A DNA stretch of 64,000 bases from JAGVSZ01 sp019137045 (GCA_046347635.1 JAXMFT010000004.1:186001-250000); one strand, 5' to 3'. Shown: positions 1 to 8,352, numbered from the stretch's first letter. Notes: generated by a model not told the origin, from the sequence alone. A program made the numbers and translations.

Positions 1-1
1 G

Positions 2-637
2 CAGAAGACCGGGCGCGAGGTCAAGCTCGCGTTCGGCGCCTCGGGCAACTTCTCGCGCCAGATCCGCGCCGGCGCGCCGTTCGAGCTCTTCCTCTCGGCC
101 GACGAGTCGAACGTGAAGGCGCTCGCCGACGCCGGCGTGACCGTCGACGGCGGCAGCGTCTACGCGATCGGCCGGCTCGCGCTCTTTGCGCCGAACGCGT
201 CGGCGGTGCAGGTCGACGCGGCGCTCGTCGGTCTCGCCGCGGCGGTGCGCACCGGCGCCGCAAAGCGGGTCGCGATCGCGAACCCGGAGCTCGCGCCGTA
301 CGGCGTCGCGGCGCGCGAGGCGCTGCGGCGCAAGGGCCTCTGGGACGCGCTGCAGGGCCGCATCGTGTTCGGGGAGAACGTGAACCAGACCGCGCAGTTC
401 GCGCTCGCCGGGGGCATCGACGCGGCGTTCCTCCCGCACTCGATCGTCGTCGCGCCGAGCTTCGCCGGCAAGGGCCGCGCGGCGCTGCTGCCCGAAGCGC
501 TGCACGATCCGATCGTCCAGCGGATGGTGCTCGTCAAGGGGGCGGGCGACACGGCGCGCGGGCTCTACGCGTTCATGACCGGCCCCGAGGCGCGCGCCAT
601 CCTGGAGCGCTACGGCTTCGGCCCGCCCGGGCAGTAG
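2..637 (+). CDS. modA: Molybdate ABC transporter substrate-binding protein ModA (5' end outside window)
   Basis: Periplasmic binding protein that captures molybdate (possibly tungstate) for the ModBC permease. The frame is open from base 2, so the signal peptide and first strands are missing. The readable part begins with the family block FGASGNFSRQIRAGAP followed by LFLSADE, typical of the ModA oxyanion pocket. It ends ILERYGF, the usual ModA C-terminus, with TAG at 635-637. modB starts 7 bases later and modC overlaps modB, which fixes the identity as the first gene of modABC. Partial at the left edge only. Confidence 0.93.
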   Translation, partial: QKTGREVKLAFGASGNFSRQIRAGAPFELFLSADESNVKALADAGVTVDGGSVYAIGRLALFAPNASAVQVDAALVGLAAAVRTGAAKRVAIANPELAPYGVAAREALRRKGLWDALQGRIVFGENVNQTAQFALAGGIDAAFLPHSIVVAPSFAGKGRAALLPEALHDPIVQRMVLVKGAGDTARGLYAFMTGPEARAILERYGFGPPGQ

Positions 638-644
638 CCCCGGC

Positions 645-1310
645 ATGGACGGCCAGGCGCTCGCGCTCTCGCTCCAGCTCGCGGTCGGCACCGCGCTCGT
701 GCTCCTGCCGCTCGCCGTCCTGGCCGGCCGCGCGCTCGCCTGGCGCCGCTTCGCGGGCAAGCCGGCGCTCGAGGCGATCCTCGCGCTGCCGCTCGTGCTG
801 CCGCCGACCGTGCTCGGCTACTACCTGCTGGTGAGCTTCGCGCCGACCTCGGCGCTCGGCGCGCTCTACCAGTCGGTCTTCGGCAGCACGCTCGCGTTCA
901 GCTTCGAGGGTCTGCTGGCCGCGTCGGTGATCGCGAACATCCCGTTCGCCGTGCAGCCCGCGCAGCGCGGCTTCGAGTCGATCGCGACCGAGGTGCGCGA
1001 GGCGGCGTGGCTGTGCGGCATGTCGCCGTGGCGCGCCTTCCTGCGCGTCGAGCTCCCGCTCGCGTGGCCCGGCCTGCTCACCGCGCTCGTGCTCACGTTC
1101 GCGCACACGCTGGGCGAGTTCGGCGTCGTGCTGATGGTCGGGGGCAACATCCCGGGCGAGACGCGCACGGCCGCGATCGCGATCTACGATCGCGCCCAGG
1201 CCCTCGACGAGCGCGCGGCGGGCGTGATGGCGGCGACGCTGCTCGCGCTCTCGTTCGTCGCGATCGCGATCGTCTACTGGCTCGACCGCGCGCGGCGGCC
1301 GCATGGCTAG
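645..1310 (+). CDS. modB: Molybdate ABC transporter permease ModB
   Basis: Inner-membrane permease of 221 residues, the normal ModB length, with about five hydrophobic segments. It has the permease coupling (EAA) loop REAAWLCGMSPWRAFLRVELP around residues 120-140, the surface that docks on the ATPase, followed by the GEFGVVLMVGGNIPGET block typical of ModB and CysT-like permeases. ATG at 645 lies just after the modA stop, and the 3' end overlaps the modC start by 8 bases, so the three genes are transcribed and probably translated together. Confidence 0.95.
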   Translation: MDGQALALSLQLAVGTALVLLPLAVLAGRALAWRRFAGKPALEAILALPLVLPPTVLGYYLLVSFAPTSALGALYQSVFGSTLAFSFEGLLAASVIANIPFAVQPAQRGFESIATEVREAAWLCGMSPWRAFLRVELPLAWPGLLTALVLTFAHTLGEFGVVLMVGGNIPGETRTAAIAIYDRAQALDERAAGVMAATLLALSFVAIAIVYWLDRARRPHG

Positions 1311-2469
1311 CGCGGGCCTGCACGTCGCGCTGCGGCAGGCGGCGCCGATCCCGCTCGACGCGCGGTTCGAGTGCGGGCCGGGCGAGCTGCTCGCGCTCGT
1401 CGGACCCTCGGGCAGCGGCAAGACGACGATCCTGCGCGCGATCGCAGGCCTCGTGCGGCCGCGCTCGGGCGAGGTGCGCTGCAACGGCGCGACCTGGATG
1501 GACGGGCGCGCGTTCACGCCGCCGCAGGCGCGCCACGTCGGCCTCGTGTTCCAGCACTACGCGCTGTTCCCGCACATGACCGCGAGCGGCAACGTCGAGG
1601 CCGCGCTGCCGGTCGCCCTCGCGCGCTCGGCGCGCGCGGAGGCCGCGCGCGAGCTGCTCGAGTTCGTCCACCTCGGCGGGCTCGGGGACCGGCGCCCGCG
1701 CGAGCTGTCGGGCGGGCAGCAGCAGCGCGTCGCCCTGGCGCGGGCGCTCGCGCGCGACCCGCAGGTGCTGCTGCTCGACGAGCCGTTCTCGGCCGTGGAC
1801 CAGGTGACGCGCAGGCGGCTGCAGCACGAGCTCGCGCAGATGCGCCAGCGCCTGCGCATCCCGATCGTGCTGGTGACGCACGACCTCGAGGAGGCCGCCG
1901 CGCTCGCCGACCGCATGGTCGTCCTGCACCGCGGCGCGACGCTGCAGTCGGGTCCGCCGCTCGAGGTGCTGGCGCGGCCGCGCGACGCGCTGGTCGCGCG
2001 CCTGGTGGATTTCCGCAACCTCTATCACGGCGAGGTGGTCGCGCACGATCCGGCGGCGGGCACGACGCGCCTGCGCTGGGGGCGCTACGAGCTCGAGGCG
2101 TCGCACCAGCCCGCGTACGCGGCCGGCGCGCGCATCTGCTGGGGCATCCAGCCGGCGCACTGCGTGCTGCACCGGCGCGACCGGCCCTCCCGCGGGGAGC
2201 GCGAGAACCCGGTGAGCGGCGTCGTCGGCGAGTACCTCCCCTTCGGCGAGAATGCCGCGGTCACCCTCTGGGTCGACGGGCGCCCCGGGGTCGAGCTGCG
2301 CTTCTCGGTCCCGACCCACGTGGCGGCCCGCAACGGCCTCGCCCAGGGCGTGGAGGCGCGCGTGTCCCTGCTGCGCGAGGCGCTCCACTTCATGCCTTAC
2401 GCGCCGCTGGAGCGGCCCCAGGGAGCCCCGGAGGAAGCGGTCGTTGACCCCGCCCGGGCAGCCGGCTAG
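1303..2469 (+). CDS. modC: Molybdate ABC transporter ATP-binding protein ModC
   Basis: ATPase that powers molybdate import through ModB. It is 388 residues long, slightly longer than usual. Walker A GPSGSGKTT lies near residue 36, the signature LSGGQQQR near 140, Walker B VLLLDEPFSAVD near 158 and the H-loop VTHD near 190. The C-terminal 130 residues form a TOBE-like oxyanion-sensing region (NPVSGVVGEYLPFGEN onward). ATG at 1303 overlaps the end of modB. Its TAG stop at 2467-2469 is also the first half of the -10 hexamer of the grxD promoter. A sulfate- or thiosulfate-type ATPase is excluded mainly by its position after modA and modB. Confidence 0.92.
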   Translation: MASAGLHVALRQAAPIPLDARFECGPGELLALVGPSGSGKTTILRAIAGLVRPRSGEVRCNGATWMDGRAFTPPQARHVGLVFQHYALFPHMTASGNVEAALPVALARSARAEAARELLEFVHLGGLGDRRPRELSGGQQQRVALARALARDPQVLLLDEPFSAVDQVTRRRLQHELAQMRQRLRIPIVLVTHDLEEAAALADRMVVLHRGATLQSGPPLEVLARPRDALVARLVDFRNLYHGEVVAHDPAAGTTRLRWGRYELEASHQPAYAAGARICWGIQPAHCVLHRRDRPSRGERENPVSGVVGEYLPFGENAAVTLWVDGRPGVELRFSVPTHVAARNGLAQGVEARVSLLREALHFMPYAPLERPQGAPEEAVVDPARAAG

Positions 2470-2472
2470 AAT
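2444..2472 (+). promoter_or_regulatory. Sigma-70 promoter of grxD
   Basis: TTGACC at 2444-2449 and TAGAAT at 2467-2472 are separated by exactly 17 bases. The predicted transcript start is near 2479, with ATG at 2511 and an AAGGA ribosome site at 2500-2504. The -10 box overlaps the stop codon of modC. This is the only promoter in the window where I see a near-consensus -35 together with a -10. Confidence 0.75.
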
Positions 2473-2480
2473 TCAATCCC

Positions 2481-2493
2481 GACAAATTTTGTC
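2481..2493. promoter_or_regulatory. Inverted repeat in grxD leader (possible operator)
   Basis: A perfect dyad GACAAA-T-TTTGTC occupies roughly +3 to +15 relative to the predicted grxD start site, where a bound repressor would block initiation. It is strikingly AT-rich for this genome. It does not match a regulator consensus I can name with confidence. Confidence 0.4.
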
Positions 2494-2510
2494 AGGTATA
2501 AGGACTGCCT

Positions 2511-2828
2511 ATGGACGCGCAACAGACGATCAAGCAGCAGGTGACCTCGAACCCGGTCGTGCTGTACATGAAGGGCACGCCCCATTTTCCGCAGTGCGGC
2601 TTCTCCGCCATGGCGGTGCAGATCCTGCGCGCGTGCGGCGTCGAGGAGTTCTTCAGCGTGAACGTGCTCGACGAGCCGGAGATCCGCAACGGGGTCAAGG
2701 AGTACGCCAACTGGCCCACGATCCCGCAGCTCTACGTGAACGGCGAGTTCGTCGGCGGCTCGGACATCATGCGCGAGATGTACGAGTCGGGCGAGCTGCA
2801 GAAGGTGCTCGCGAAGCAGGCGGCCTGA
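2511..2828 (+). CDS. grxD: Monothiol glutaredoxin (Grx4/GrxD type)
   Basis: Cytosolic CGFS-type glutaredoxin that carries and delivers [2Fe-2S] clusters, usually with BolA partners. It has 105 residues. The active site is PQCGFSAMAVQIL around residues 29-41, with the single cysteine of the CGFS motif. The glutathione-contacting WPTIPQLYVNGEFVGGSDI block starts near residue 68. It has its own promoter and terminator, so it is monocistronic despite following modC closely. A probable BolA/IbaG gene, the known partner family, begins at the far right edge of the window. Confidence 0.95.
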   Translation: MDAQQTIKQQVTSNPVVLYMKGTPHFPQCGFSAMAVQILRACGVEEFFSVNVLDEPEIRNGVKEYANWPTIPQLYVNGEFVGGSDIMREMYESGELQKVLAKQAA

Positions 2829-2850
2829 GGTCGCGGCGTCCGCGTCCGAG

Positions 2851-2875
2851 AAGGCGCCTGCGGGCGCCTTTTCTT
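2851..2875 (+). terminator. Rho-independent terminator of grxD
   Basis: An 8-bp stem AAGGCGCC / GGCGCCTT with a 4-base loop is followed by TTCTT. It begins 22 bases after the grxD stop. The next gene is convergent. Confidence 0.8.
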
Positions 2876-2896
2876 CTGCGCGGCCGAGGCTCGCGA

Positions 2897-3424
2897 CTAC
2901 AGGCCGAGCACGAGGCAGGTCGTCGTCCCGTGGGCGTAGAGCTTGCCGTCCGCGCCCACGATGCGCCCCTCGGCCGTCACGATCGTGCGGCCGGCGTTGA
3001 CCACGCGCCCCTCCGCGCGCACCGGCCCGGTCTCGCTCGAGAGCGGCCGCACCAGGTTCACCTTCAGCTCGACGGTCGTGTAGCCCTGGCCCGCCGCGAG
3101 CGTGCTCTGGGCCGCGCAGCCCATGCAGGAGTCGAGCAGGGTGCACGCCCAGCCGCCGTGCACCGAGCCGATCGGGTTGTAGAACTCGTGCCGCGCCTCG
3201 CCCATGAAGACCGCGTGGCCCCGGGTCGCCTCGACGAGGAAGAAGTCGAGCGTGTCGCTCATGGGCGGGTGCGGCAGCCGGCCGTCGGCGATCGCGCGCA
3301 GGAACTCGAGCCCGCTCATCGAGCGGATCGTCTCCACCGTGCTCACGCCGGCCGCGCTCGTGCGCCCCGGCGCGCGCGCGATCAGCGCGCGCCACGCTTC
3401 GCGCGTCGACTCGGTCTTCGTCAT
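2897..3424 (-). CDS. PaaI-type hotdog-fold thioesterase
   Basis: Protein of 175 residues in the 4HBT/PaaI thioesterase superfamily, expected to hydrolyse acyl- or aryl-CoA thioesters. The hotdog core shows EFYNPIGSVHGGWACTLLDSCMGCA (given here in parts: N-P-I-G near residue 83, then HGG and the D of LLDSC), where the Asn and the HGG..D block form the catalytic surface. The strand TTVELKVNLVRP follows. Its ATG overlaps the TGA of the upstream kinase-like gene (ATGA at 3421-3424), so it is the last gene of a coupled three-gene set. The substrate cannot be told from sequence. Confidence 0.85.
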   Translation of the reverse strand: MTKTESTREAWRALIARAPGRTSAAGVSTVETIRSMSGLEFLRAIADGRLPHPPMSDTLDFFLVEATRGHAVFMGEARHEFYNPIGSVHGGWACTLLDSCMGCAAQSTLAAGQGYTTVELKVNLVRPLSSETGPVRAEGRVVNAGRTIVTAEGRIVGADGKLYAHGTTTCLVLGL

Positions 3425-4335
3425 CGCTCCTTCTCCGTCGGGTCCACGGGCTCCAGCAGCCGCGCCATCATCCGCTCGGCCTGCGGCAGGTACCCCCCGC
3501 CGAACAGGTTGAGGTGGTTGAGGACGTGGTACAGGTTGTACAGGACGCGCCGCCGCCGGTAGCCGGCCGCGATCGCGCGCACTTCCCGGTAGCCCTCGTA
3601 GAAGCTCTCCGGGAACCCGCCGAAGAGCTCGGTCAGCGCGAGGTCGGCTTCGGCGTCGCCATAATAAACCGCGGGGTCGAACACCACCGGGGTGCCGGCG
3701 CGGAGGAAGGCCGCGTTCCCGCACCACAGGTCGCCGTGCAGCAGCGCCGGCGCGGCGTCGTGCCCGTCGAGCAGCCGCGGCACCGCGGCGAGCACCTGCG
3801 CCCCGAGCGCCTGCAGCCGGCCGTCGTGCCCGTTGGCGCGCGCGCGCTCGAGCTGCGGGGCGAGGCGCCGCGTCTGCCAGAACTCCGGCCACGACGCGCT
3901 CGGCGCGTTCGGCTGGGGCGTGAGGCCGATGAAGTTGTCGCGCGCCCAGCCGAAGTGCGGCCCGCGCTGCGCGTGCTGGCGCGCGAGCCGGCGCCCGAGC
4001 TCGCGGTGCGCCGCCGCCGTGCCCGCGCCGAGCGCCAGGTGCTCGAGCACCAGGAACGCGCGCCCCGCGGCCTCGCCCTGCGCGACCGGCCGGGGCACGC
4101 GCATTCCCGCCGCGGCGAGCGCGACGAGGCCGTCCACCTCGGCCGCGAACGTCGGGGCGAAGGGCGGGTCGTTCAGCTTCGCGAAGTAGCGCGCGTCGTC
4201 CGGGCCTTCCAGCGCGAGCGCCTGGTGGATGCAGCCGCCGCCGACGGGCGCCGCACGCACGAGGCGAAAGGGCGTGCCGGTCGCGCGGGAGACCGCGGCG
4301 GCGAGCGCCGCGGCGAGCGCGGGCGGGAGCGTCAC
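3421..4335 (-). CDS. Fructosamine-3-kinase family protein
   Basis: Cytosolic kinase-fold protein of 304 residues, the usual length for the fructosamine/ketosamine kinase family, which phosphorylates sugar adducts on lysines and promotes deglycation. Visible blocks are GGGCIHQA near the N-terminus, YFAKLND with the ATP-binding Lys, the catalytic LLHGDLWCGNA near residue 200 and VVFDPAVYYGDAEADLALTELFGGFPESF (metal-binding Asp in FDPA). The GTG start overlaps the TGA of the upstream kinase gene (GTGA at 4332-4335), and the TGA overlaps the thioesterase ATG. An aminoglycoside-phosphotransferase-like role is less likely, given the strong match to the fructosamine kinase motifs. Confidence 0.88.
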   Translation of the reverse strand: MTLPPALAAALAAAVSRATGTPFRLVRAAPVGGGCIHQALALEGPDDARYFAKLNDPPFAPTFAAEVDGLVALAAAGMRVPRPVAQGEAAGRAFLVLEHLALGAGTAAAHRELGRRLARQHAQRGPHFGWARDNFIGLTPQPNAPSASWPEFWQTRRLAPQLERARANGHDGRLQALGAQVLAAVPRLLDGHDAAPALLHGDLWCGNAAFLRAGTPVVFDPAVYYGDAEADLALTELFGGFPESFYEGYREVRAIAAGYRRRRVLYNLYHVLNHLNLFGGGYLPQAERMMARLLEPVDPTEKER

Positions 4336-5651
4336 ACCGCCGAGAGGCGGTTGTTGGCCATCGTCAGGCGCTCGACCAGGATCGCCATGAACGCGCGGTC
4401 GAAGCGGTGCTGGCAGGCGTCGGAGGCGTGCGCGAGGTCGTCGCATCGGATCGTGATGACCCGCGACGGGGCGAGCGTCACCACGTCGGCGGTGCGCTCG
4501 TTGGTCTGGCGCGAGATGTAGGCCATCTCGCCGAAGCACTCGCCGGCGCTGAGGATGTTCAGCAGCTTCTGGCGCTTGGTGACCTTGACCTCGCCGGAGG
4601 CGAGCATGCAGAAGAAGTCGCCCGGGTCGCCGGCGCGGATGATCGGGGTCCCGGGCTCGGCGTCGCGCCACGAGCTGATGCGCAGCACCTCCCACAGCTC
4701 GGCGTCGGTGAAGTCGCGGAAGAACTCCATCGCGCGCAGCGTATTGAACTTCTCGGAGTCGGCGACCTCCTCGGTCGGGCGGCGCACCGCCTCCGAGCTC
4801 AGCACCTCGGCGAGGTCGAGCGAGAACTCGTCCCAGGTCTGGTAGCGGCGCTCGAGGTCCTTCTCCATCGCCCTGCGCACGATGCGGTCGAGCGCGGGCG
4901 GGACCTCCTTGCGGTGCGCGGAGGCGAGCGGCGGATCGACCGAGGTGATCTGGTACATCATGCTGAAGTTGTTGCGGGCGTTGAAGGGCAGCACGCCGGA
5001 GAGCAGCTGGTACATGACGACGCCGAGCGAGTAGATGTCGGTGCGGTGGTCGAGCGGCAGCTCCTTTACCTGCTGCGGCGACATGTACGCGGGCGAGCCG
5101 ACGCCGGTGACCTGCGTCGTGTCGCCGGTCGACATGATGGCCGAGCCGAAGTCGGTGATCTTGATCTCGGTGTCGCCGGAGAGCAGGATGTTCGCCGGCT
5201 TGATGTCGCGGTGCGTGACCCCGAGCTTGTGCGCGAAGTCGAGCGCGCGCGTGCACTTGAAGACGATCTCCACGATCTTGTCGAGCGGCAGGAGGTTCTC
5301 CGGCACGCAGAACTGCTCCAGCGTGCCGCCGGGCACGTACTCGACGACGATGTAGGACAGCTTCTCGCCCACCACCGCGTCGTAGATCTGGGCGATGTGC
5401 GGGTGCGCGAGCTTGCCGGCGAGCGAGGCCTCGGTGACGAACAGCTTGCGGTAGAGCTTGCCGCCCTGCGGGTCGTTGAGGCGCTCCTGGTAGACGATCT
5501 TCACCGCGACGTCGCGGCTCGCGAACTCGTCGTGGCAGAGGTACACCTCGCTCGTCGCGCCCTCGCCGAGCTTGCGCAGGACCTGGTACTTGCCGATGCG
5601 GTCCGGGGCGGGCGCGGCCGTGGCGTGCTCGAGGATCGCGGTCGCTTCCAT
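4332..5651 (-). CDS. Ser/Thr protein kinase fused to a C-terminal cyclic-nucleotide-binding domain
   Basis: Protein of 439 residues with no membrane segment. Residues 22-280 are a Hanks-type kinase: glycine loop GEGATSEV at 29-36, ATP Lys51, catalytic HRDIKPAN with Asp149, DFG at 167-169 and activation segment SPAYMSPQQ. All key residues are present. Residues about 305-430 are a cNMP-binding domain with a convincing phosphate-binding cassette, GECFGEMAY..NERTADV, including the conserved Glu and Arg. The domain order suggests kinase activity gated by cAMP or cGMP in one chain. I chose ATG 5651 because homology to the kinase begins about 20 codons later; a frame-open extension to 5735 lacks support. 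It is first in the coupled set with the fructosamine kinase and thioesterase. Confidence 0.9.
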   Translation of the reverse strand: MEATAILEHATAAPAPDRIGKYQVLRKLGEGATSEVYLCHDEFASRDVAVKIVYQERLNDPQGGKLYRKLFVTEASLAGKLAHPHIAQIYDAVVGEKLSYIVVEYVPGGTLEQFCVPENLLPLDKIVEIVFKCTRALDFAHKLGVTHRDIKPANILLSGDTEIKITDFGSAIMSTGDTTQVTGVGSPAYMSPQQVKELPLDHRTDIYSLGVVMYQLLSGVLPFNARNNFSMMYQITSVDPPLASAHRKEVPPALDRIVRRAMEKDLERRYQTWDEFSLDLAEVLSSEAVRRPTEEVADSEKFNTLRAMEFFRDFTDAELWEVLRISSWRDAEPGTPIIRAGDPGDFFCMLASGEVKVTKRQKLLNILSAGECFGEMAYISRQTNERTADVVTLAPSRVITIRCDDLAHASDACQHRFDRAFMAILVERLTMANNRLSAV

Positions 5652-5790
5652 GGTCCGGCGAGTGTGGGCCGGGGCGGCCGGCGGTTCAAGCGCGCCGTGC
5701 CCCGCGATTGGGAAAGTTCCGCACGACGCGTGCAACGCCGCCGCGCAGGCGGGGACGAGGGCGCGCGGAGGCCGCGCCCGCGCGGGGCAG

Positions 5791-7194
5791 CTAGTCCGCG
5801 AGCTCCGCCCGGGCGCGCGCGACGGCCGCCCGCACCTGCTCCGGGGCGGTGCCGCCGGGGTGGTTCCGGCTCGCGAGCGACCCCTCGACGGTCAGCACCG
5901 TGAATACGTCCTCCCCGGCCTGGGGGGCGAACTGCCGCAGCACCGGCAGGGGCAGGCCAGCGAGGTCGACCCCGGTTCGATCGGCCTCGCGCACGGCGCG
6001 CGCGACCGCCTCGTGCGCGTCGCGGAAGGGCACGCCCTTCTTCACCAGGTAGTCGGCGAGATCGGTCGCCGTGGCGAAGCCCTCGGCCGCGGCCGCGCGC
6101 ATCGCCGCCGCGTCGACCTCGATGCCCGGCACCAGCGCGGCGAAGAGCGCGAGCGTGTCGACGAGCGTGTCGACGGTGTCGAAGAGCGGCTCCTTGTCCT
6201 CCTGGTTGTCCTTGTTGTAGGCGAGCGGCTGGCCTTTCATCAGCGTGAGCAGCGCCACCAGGTGGCCGAACACGCGTCCCGCCTTCCCGCGCGCGAGCTC
6301 CGGCACGTCGGGGTTCTTCTTCTGCGGCATGATCGACGAGCCGGTGCAGAAGCGGTCGGGCAGGCGCACGAAGCCGAAGCGCGGGCTCATCCACAGCACG
6401 AGCTCCTCGCAGAAGCGCGAGAGGTGCACCATGAGGATCGACGCGCCGGCGCAGAACTCGAGCGCGAAGTCGCGGTCGCTCACCGCGTCGAGCGAGTTCG
6501 CGCACAGGCCGTCGAAGCCGAGCTCGCGCGCCACCCGCGCGCGGTCGATCGGGTAGGTGGTGCCGGCGAGCGCTGCGGCGCCGAGCGGCAGCAGGTTCGC
6601 GCGCCGCCGGCAGTCGGCGAACCGCGCGCGGTCGCGCTTGAGCATCTCGTAGTAGGCCATCAGGTGATGGCCGAACGTCACCGGCTGCGCGACCTGCAGG
6701 TGCGTGAAGCCGGGCATCGCGGTCGCGGCGTGCTGGTCGGCGAGCTCCACCAGCGCGCGCTGCATCGCGCGCGCCTGCGCGTCGACCTCGTCGATCGCCG
6801 CGCGCAGGTACAGCCGCACGTCGGTCGCCACCTGGTCGTTGCGCGAGCGCGCGGTGTGCAGGCGCTTGCCGGCCTCGCCCACGAGCGCGGTGAGCCGCCG
6901 CTCGATGTTGAGGTGCACGTCCTCGGCCGCGAGCGCCCATTCGAAGCGGCCGGAGCGGATCTCCTCGCCGATCGTCGCCATCCCGCGCTCGATGTCGGCG
7001 AGATCCTGCGCCGCGATCACGCCGCAGGCCGCGAGCATGCGCGCGTGGGCGAGCGACGCCGCGATGTCGAACGCGGCGAGCCGCCGGTCGAAGCCGACCG
7101 ACGCGGTGTACCGCAGCACGCGCTCGTCGAGGCCCTCGGCGAAACGGCCCGACCACTTGGGCGCGGTGTGACCCTTTTCCTCAGGCTCCGGCAT
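5791..7194 (-). CDS. argH: Argininosuccinate lyase
   Basis: Last step of arginine synthesis: argininosuccinate to arginine and fumarate. It has 467 residues, normal for the family. The fumarase/aspartase signature GSSIMPQKKNP with its catalytic serine loop lies near residue 285. HLNIERRL and the helix TARSRNDQVATDVRLYLR are also present. ATG at 7194 is well placed (PEPEEKGHTAPKWSGRF precedes the core). The gene diverges from algZ, the same arrangement seen next to algZ-algR in Pseudomonas. Confidence 0.97.
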   Translation of the reverse strand: MPEPEEKGHTAPKWSGRFAEGLDERVLRYTASVGFDRRLAAFDIAASLAHARMLAACGVIAAQDLADIERGMATIGEEIRSGRFEWALAAEDVHLNIERRLTALVGEAGKRLHTARSRNDQVATDVRLYLRAAIDEVDAQARAMQRALVELADQHAATAMPGFTHLQVAQPVTFGHHLMAYYEMLKRDRARFADCRRRANLLPLGAAALAGTTYPIDRARVARELGFDGLCANSLDAVSDRDFALEFCAGASILMVHLSRFCEELVLWMSPRFGFVRLPDRFCTGSSIMPQKKNPDVPELARGKAGRVFGHLVALLTLMKGQPLAYNKDNQEDKEPLFDTVDTLVDTLALFAALVPGIEVDAAAMRAAAAEGFATATDLADYLVKKGVPFRDAHEAVARAVREADRTGVDLAGLPLPVLRQFAPQAGEDVFTVLTVEGSLASRNHPGGTAPEQVRAAVARARAELAD

Positions 7195-7224
7195 GGCGGC
7201 TTGTCAATCTCGGCTGGCGGCTTG
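7194..7224. promoter_or_regulatory. Direct repeats 21 bp apart in the argH-algZ intergenic region
   Basis: TGGCGGCTTG occurs at 7194-7203 and again at 7215-7224, each followed by a similar AATC tract. The 21-bp period places both copies on the same face of the helix, the geometry typical of LytTR-family binding sites. The first copy abuts the argH start codon. The role is inferred. Confidence 0.35.
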
Positions 7225-7268
7225 AGAATCGCCCGCAAAACAACGCCTTATCGCGTTGCCCCGGCGGG

Positions 7269-7290
7269 TATGATGGCGGCGCCATTCTAG
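7269..7290. promoter_or_regulatory. Divergent -10 elements for algZ (plus) and argH (minus)
   Basis: On the plus strand TATGAT at 7269-7274 lies 28 bases before the algZ ATG. On the minus strand TAGAAT at 7289-7284 lies about 90 bases before the argH ATG. Neither has a strong -35. Confidence 0.45.
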
Positions 7291-7301
7291 CAGCGTGAGG
7301 C

Positions 7302-8339
7302 ATGAGCCCGAACTCGAGTGCCGTCCCCGACGCGCTCCCCGACTTCCGCAACCTCGGGGTGGTGGCGCGCATCCTCGTGGGCGTGAATCTCGGCGCGTTC
7401 GTCGCCGCGGCGCTCAAGGCCACCACCTTCCAGCAGCTGCTGGGCGAGTTCCTGGACATCGCGCTGGTGGTGCAGCCGGCGCTGATCGCGAGCCTCGCGC
7501 TGCTGTCGGCGGCGAGCCCGTGGCTCGCGCGCCTGCCGTACTTCATCGGGCTCGCCGCGGTCGCGACGCTCGTGCTGGTGCTCGCCTCGGGCGCGGCGTT
7601 CCTGCGCGCGAGCGTCGACCCGGCGCCGCTCGGCGTCGTGCGCGCCGGGGCGTTCGGCCTGCTCACGACCGCGCTCCTCGCCGGCTACTTCCACCTGCGC
7701 AGCCGCGCCTTCTCGCCCGCGCTCGCCGAGGCGCGGCTGCAGGCGCTGCAGGCGCGCATCCGCCCGCACTTCCTCTTCAACACGCTCAACGCGGTGCTGT
7801 CGCTGATCCGCCGGGACGCGCGGCGCGCCGAGAGCGCGATCGAGGACCTCGCCGAGCTCTACCGCATGGTGATGGCGGACGCGAAGAACCTCACCACGCT
7901 CGCGCGCGAGCTGGATCTCACGCGCCAGTACCTCAACCTCGAGCAGCTGCGCCTCGGCGAGCGGCTGGTGGTCGACTGGCAGACGGCCGAGGCGCCGCGC
8001 GACGCCCTGGTGCCGCCGCTCCTGCTGCAGCCGCTGGTCGAGAACGCCGTGTACCACGGCATCGAGCCCGGCGCGGCGCCCGGCACGATCGTGATCGCGA
8101 TCCGGCGCGAGCGCGACCGGGTGCACGTCAAGCTCACCAACCCGTACCACCCCGAGCACCAGCACCGCCAGGGCAACCGCATCGCGCTCGCGAACATCCG
8201 CGAGCGCCTCGCGCTGCACTTCGACGTCGAGGGCGTGCTCGAGAGCGGGGTGAACGGGGCGCGCTACGAGATCCGCATGACGATGCCCTACCGGCGCGCC
8301 GCCGCGCAGTCGGTGCCGGGCGAGCGCGCGGCGGCGTGA
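7302..8339 (+). CDS. algZ: LytS-type sensor histidine kinase AlgZ/FimS
   Basis: Inner-membrane sensor kinase of 345 residues. The first 140 residues contain four hydrophobic segments (GVNLGAFVAAAL, LVVQPALIASLALLS, IGLAAVATLVLVLASG, GLLTTALLAGY). The His_kinase domain follows, with phospho-acceptor His156 in IRPHFLFNTLNAV and the N-box LLLQPLVENAVYHGIEP. This is the unusual LytS/AlgZ kinase class, which pairs with LytTR regulators. The partner algR begins 13 bases after the stop. In Pseudomonas the same pair controls alginate and type IV pili; the role here is inferred. Confidence 0.9.
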   Translation: MSPNSSAVPDALPDFRNLGVVARILVGVNLGAFVAAALKATTFQQLLGEFLDIALVVQPALIASLALLSAASPWLARLPYFIGLAAVATLVLVLASGAAFLRASVDPAPLGVVRAGAFGLLTTALLAGYFHLRSRAFSPALAEARLQALQARIRPHFLFNTLNAVLSLIRRDARRAESAIEDLAELYRMVMADAKNLTTLARELDLTRQYLNLEQLRLGERLVVDWQTAEAPRDALVPPLLLQPLVENAVYHGIEPGAAPGTIVIAIRRERDRVHVKLTNPYHPEHQHRQGNRIALANIRERLALHFDVEGVLESGVNGARYEIRMTMPYRRAAAQSVPGERAAA

Positions 8340-8352
8340 CCGGGAGCGCGCC

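Noticed and set aside
573..1517. Long minus-strand open frame opposite modB and modC
   Set aside because: Antisense shadow of high-GC codon use; Arg/Glu/Ala-rich with no family motif. Many similar frames across the window were dropped for the same reason.
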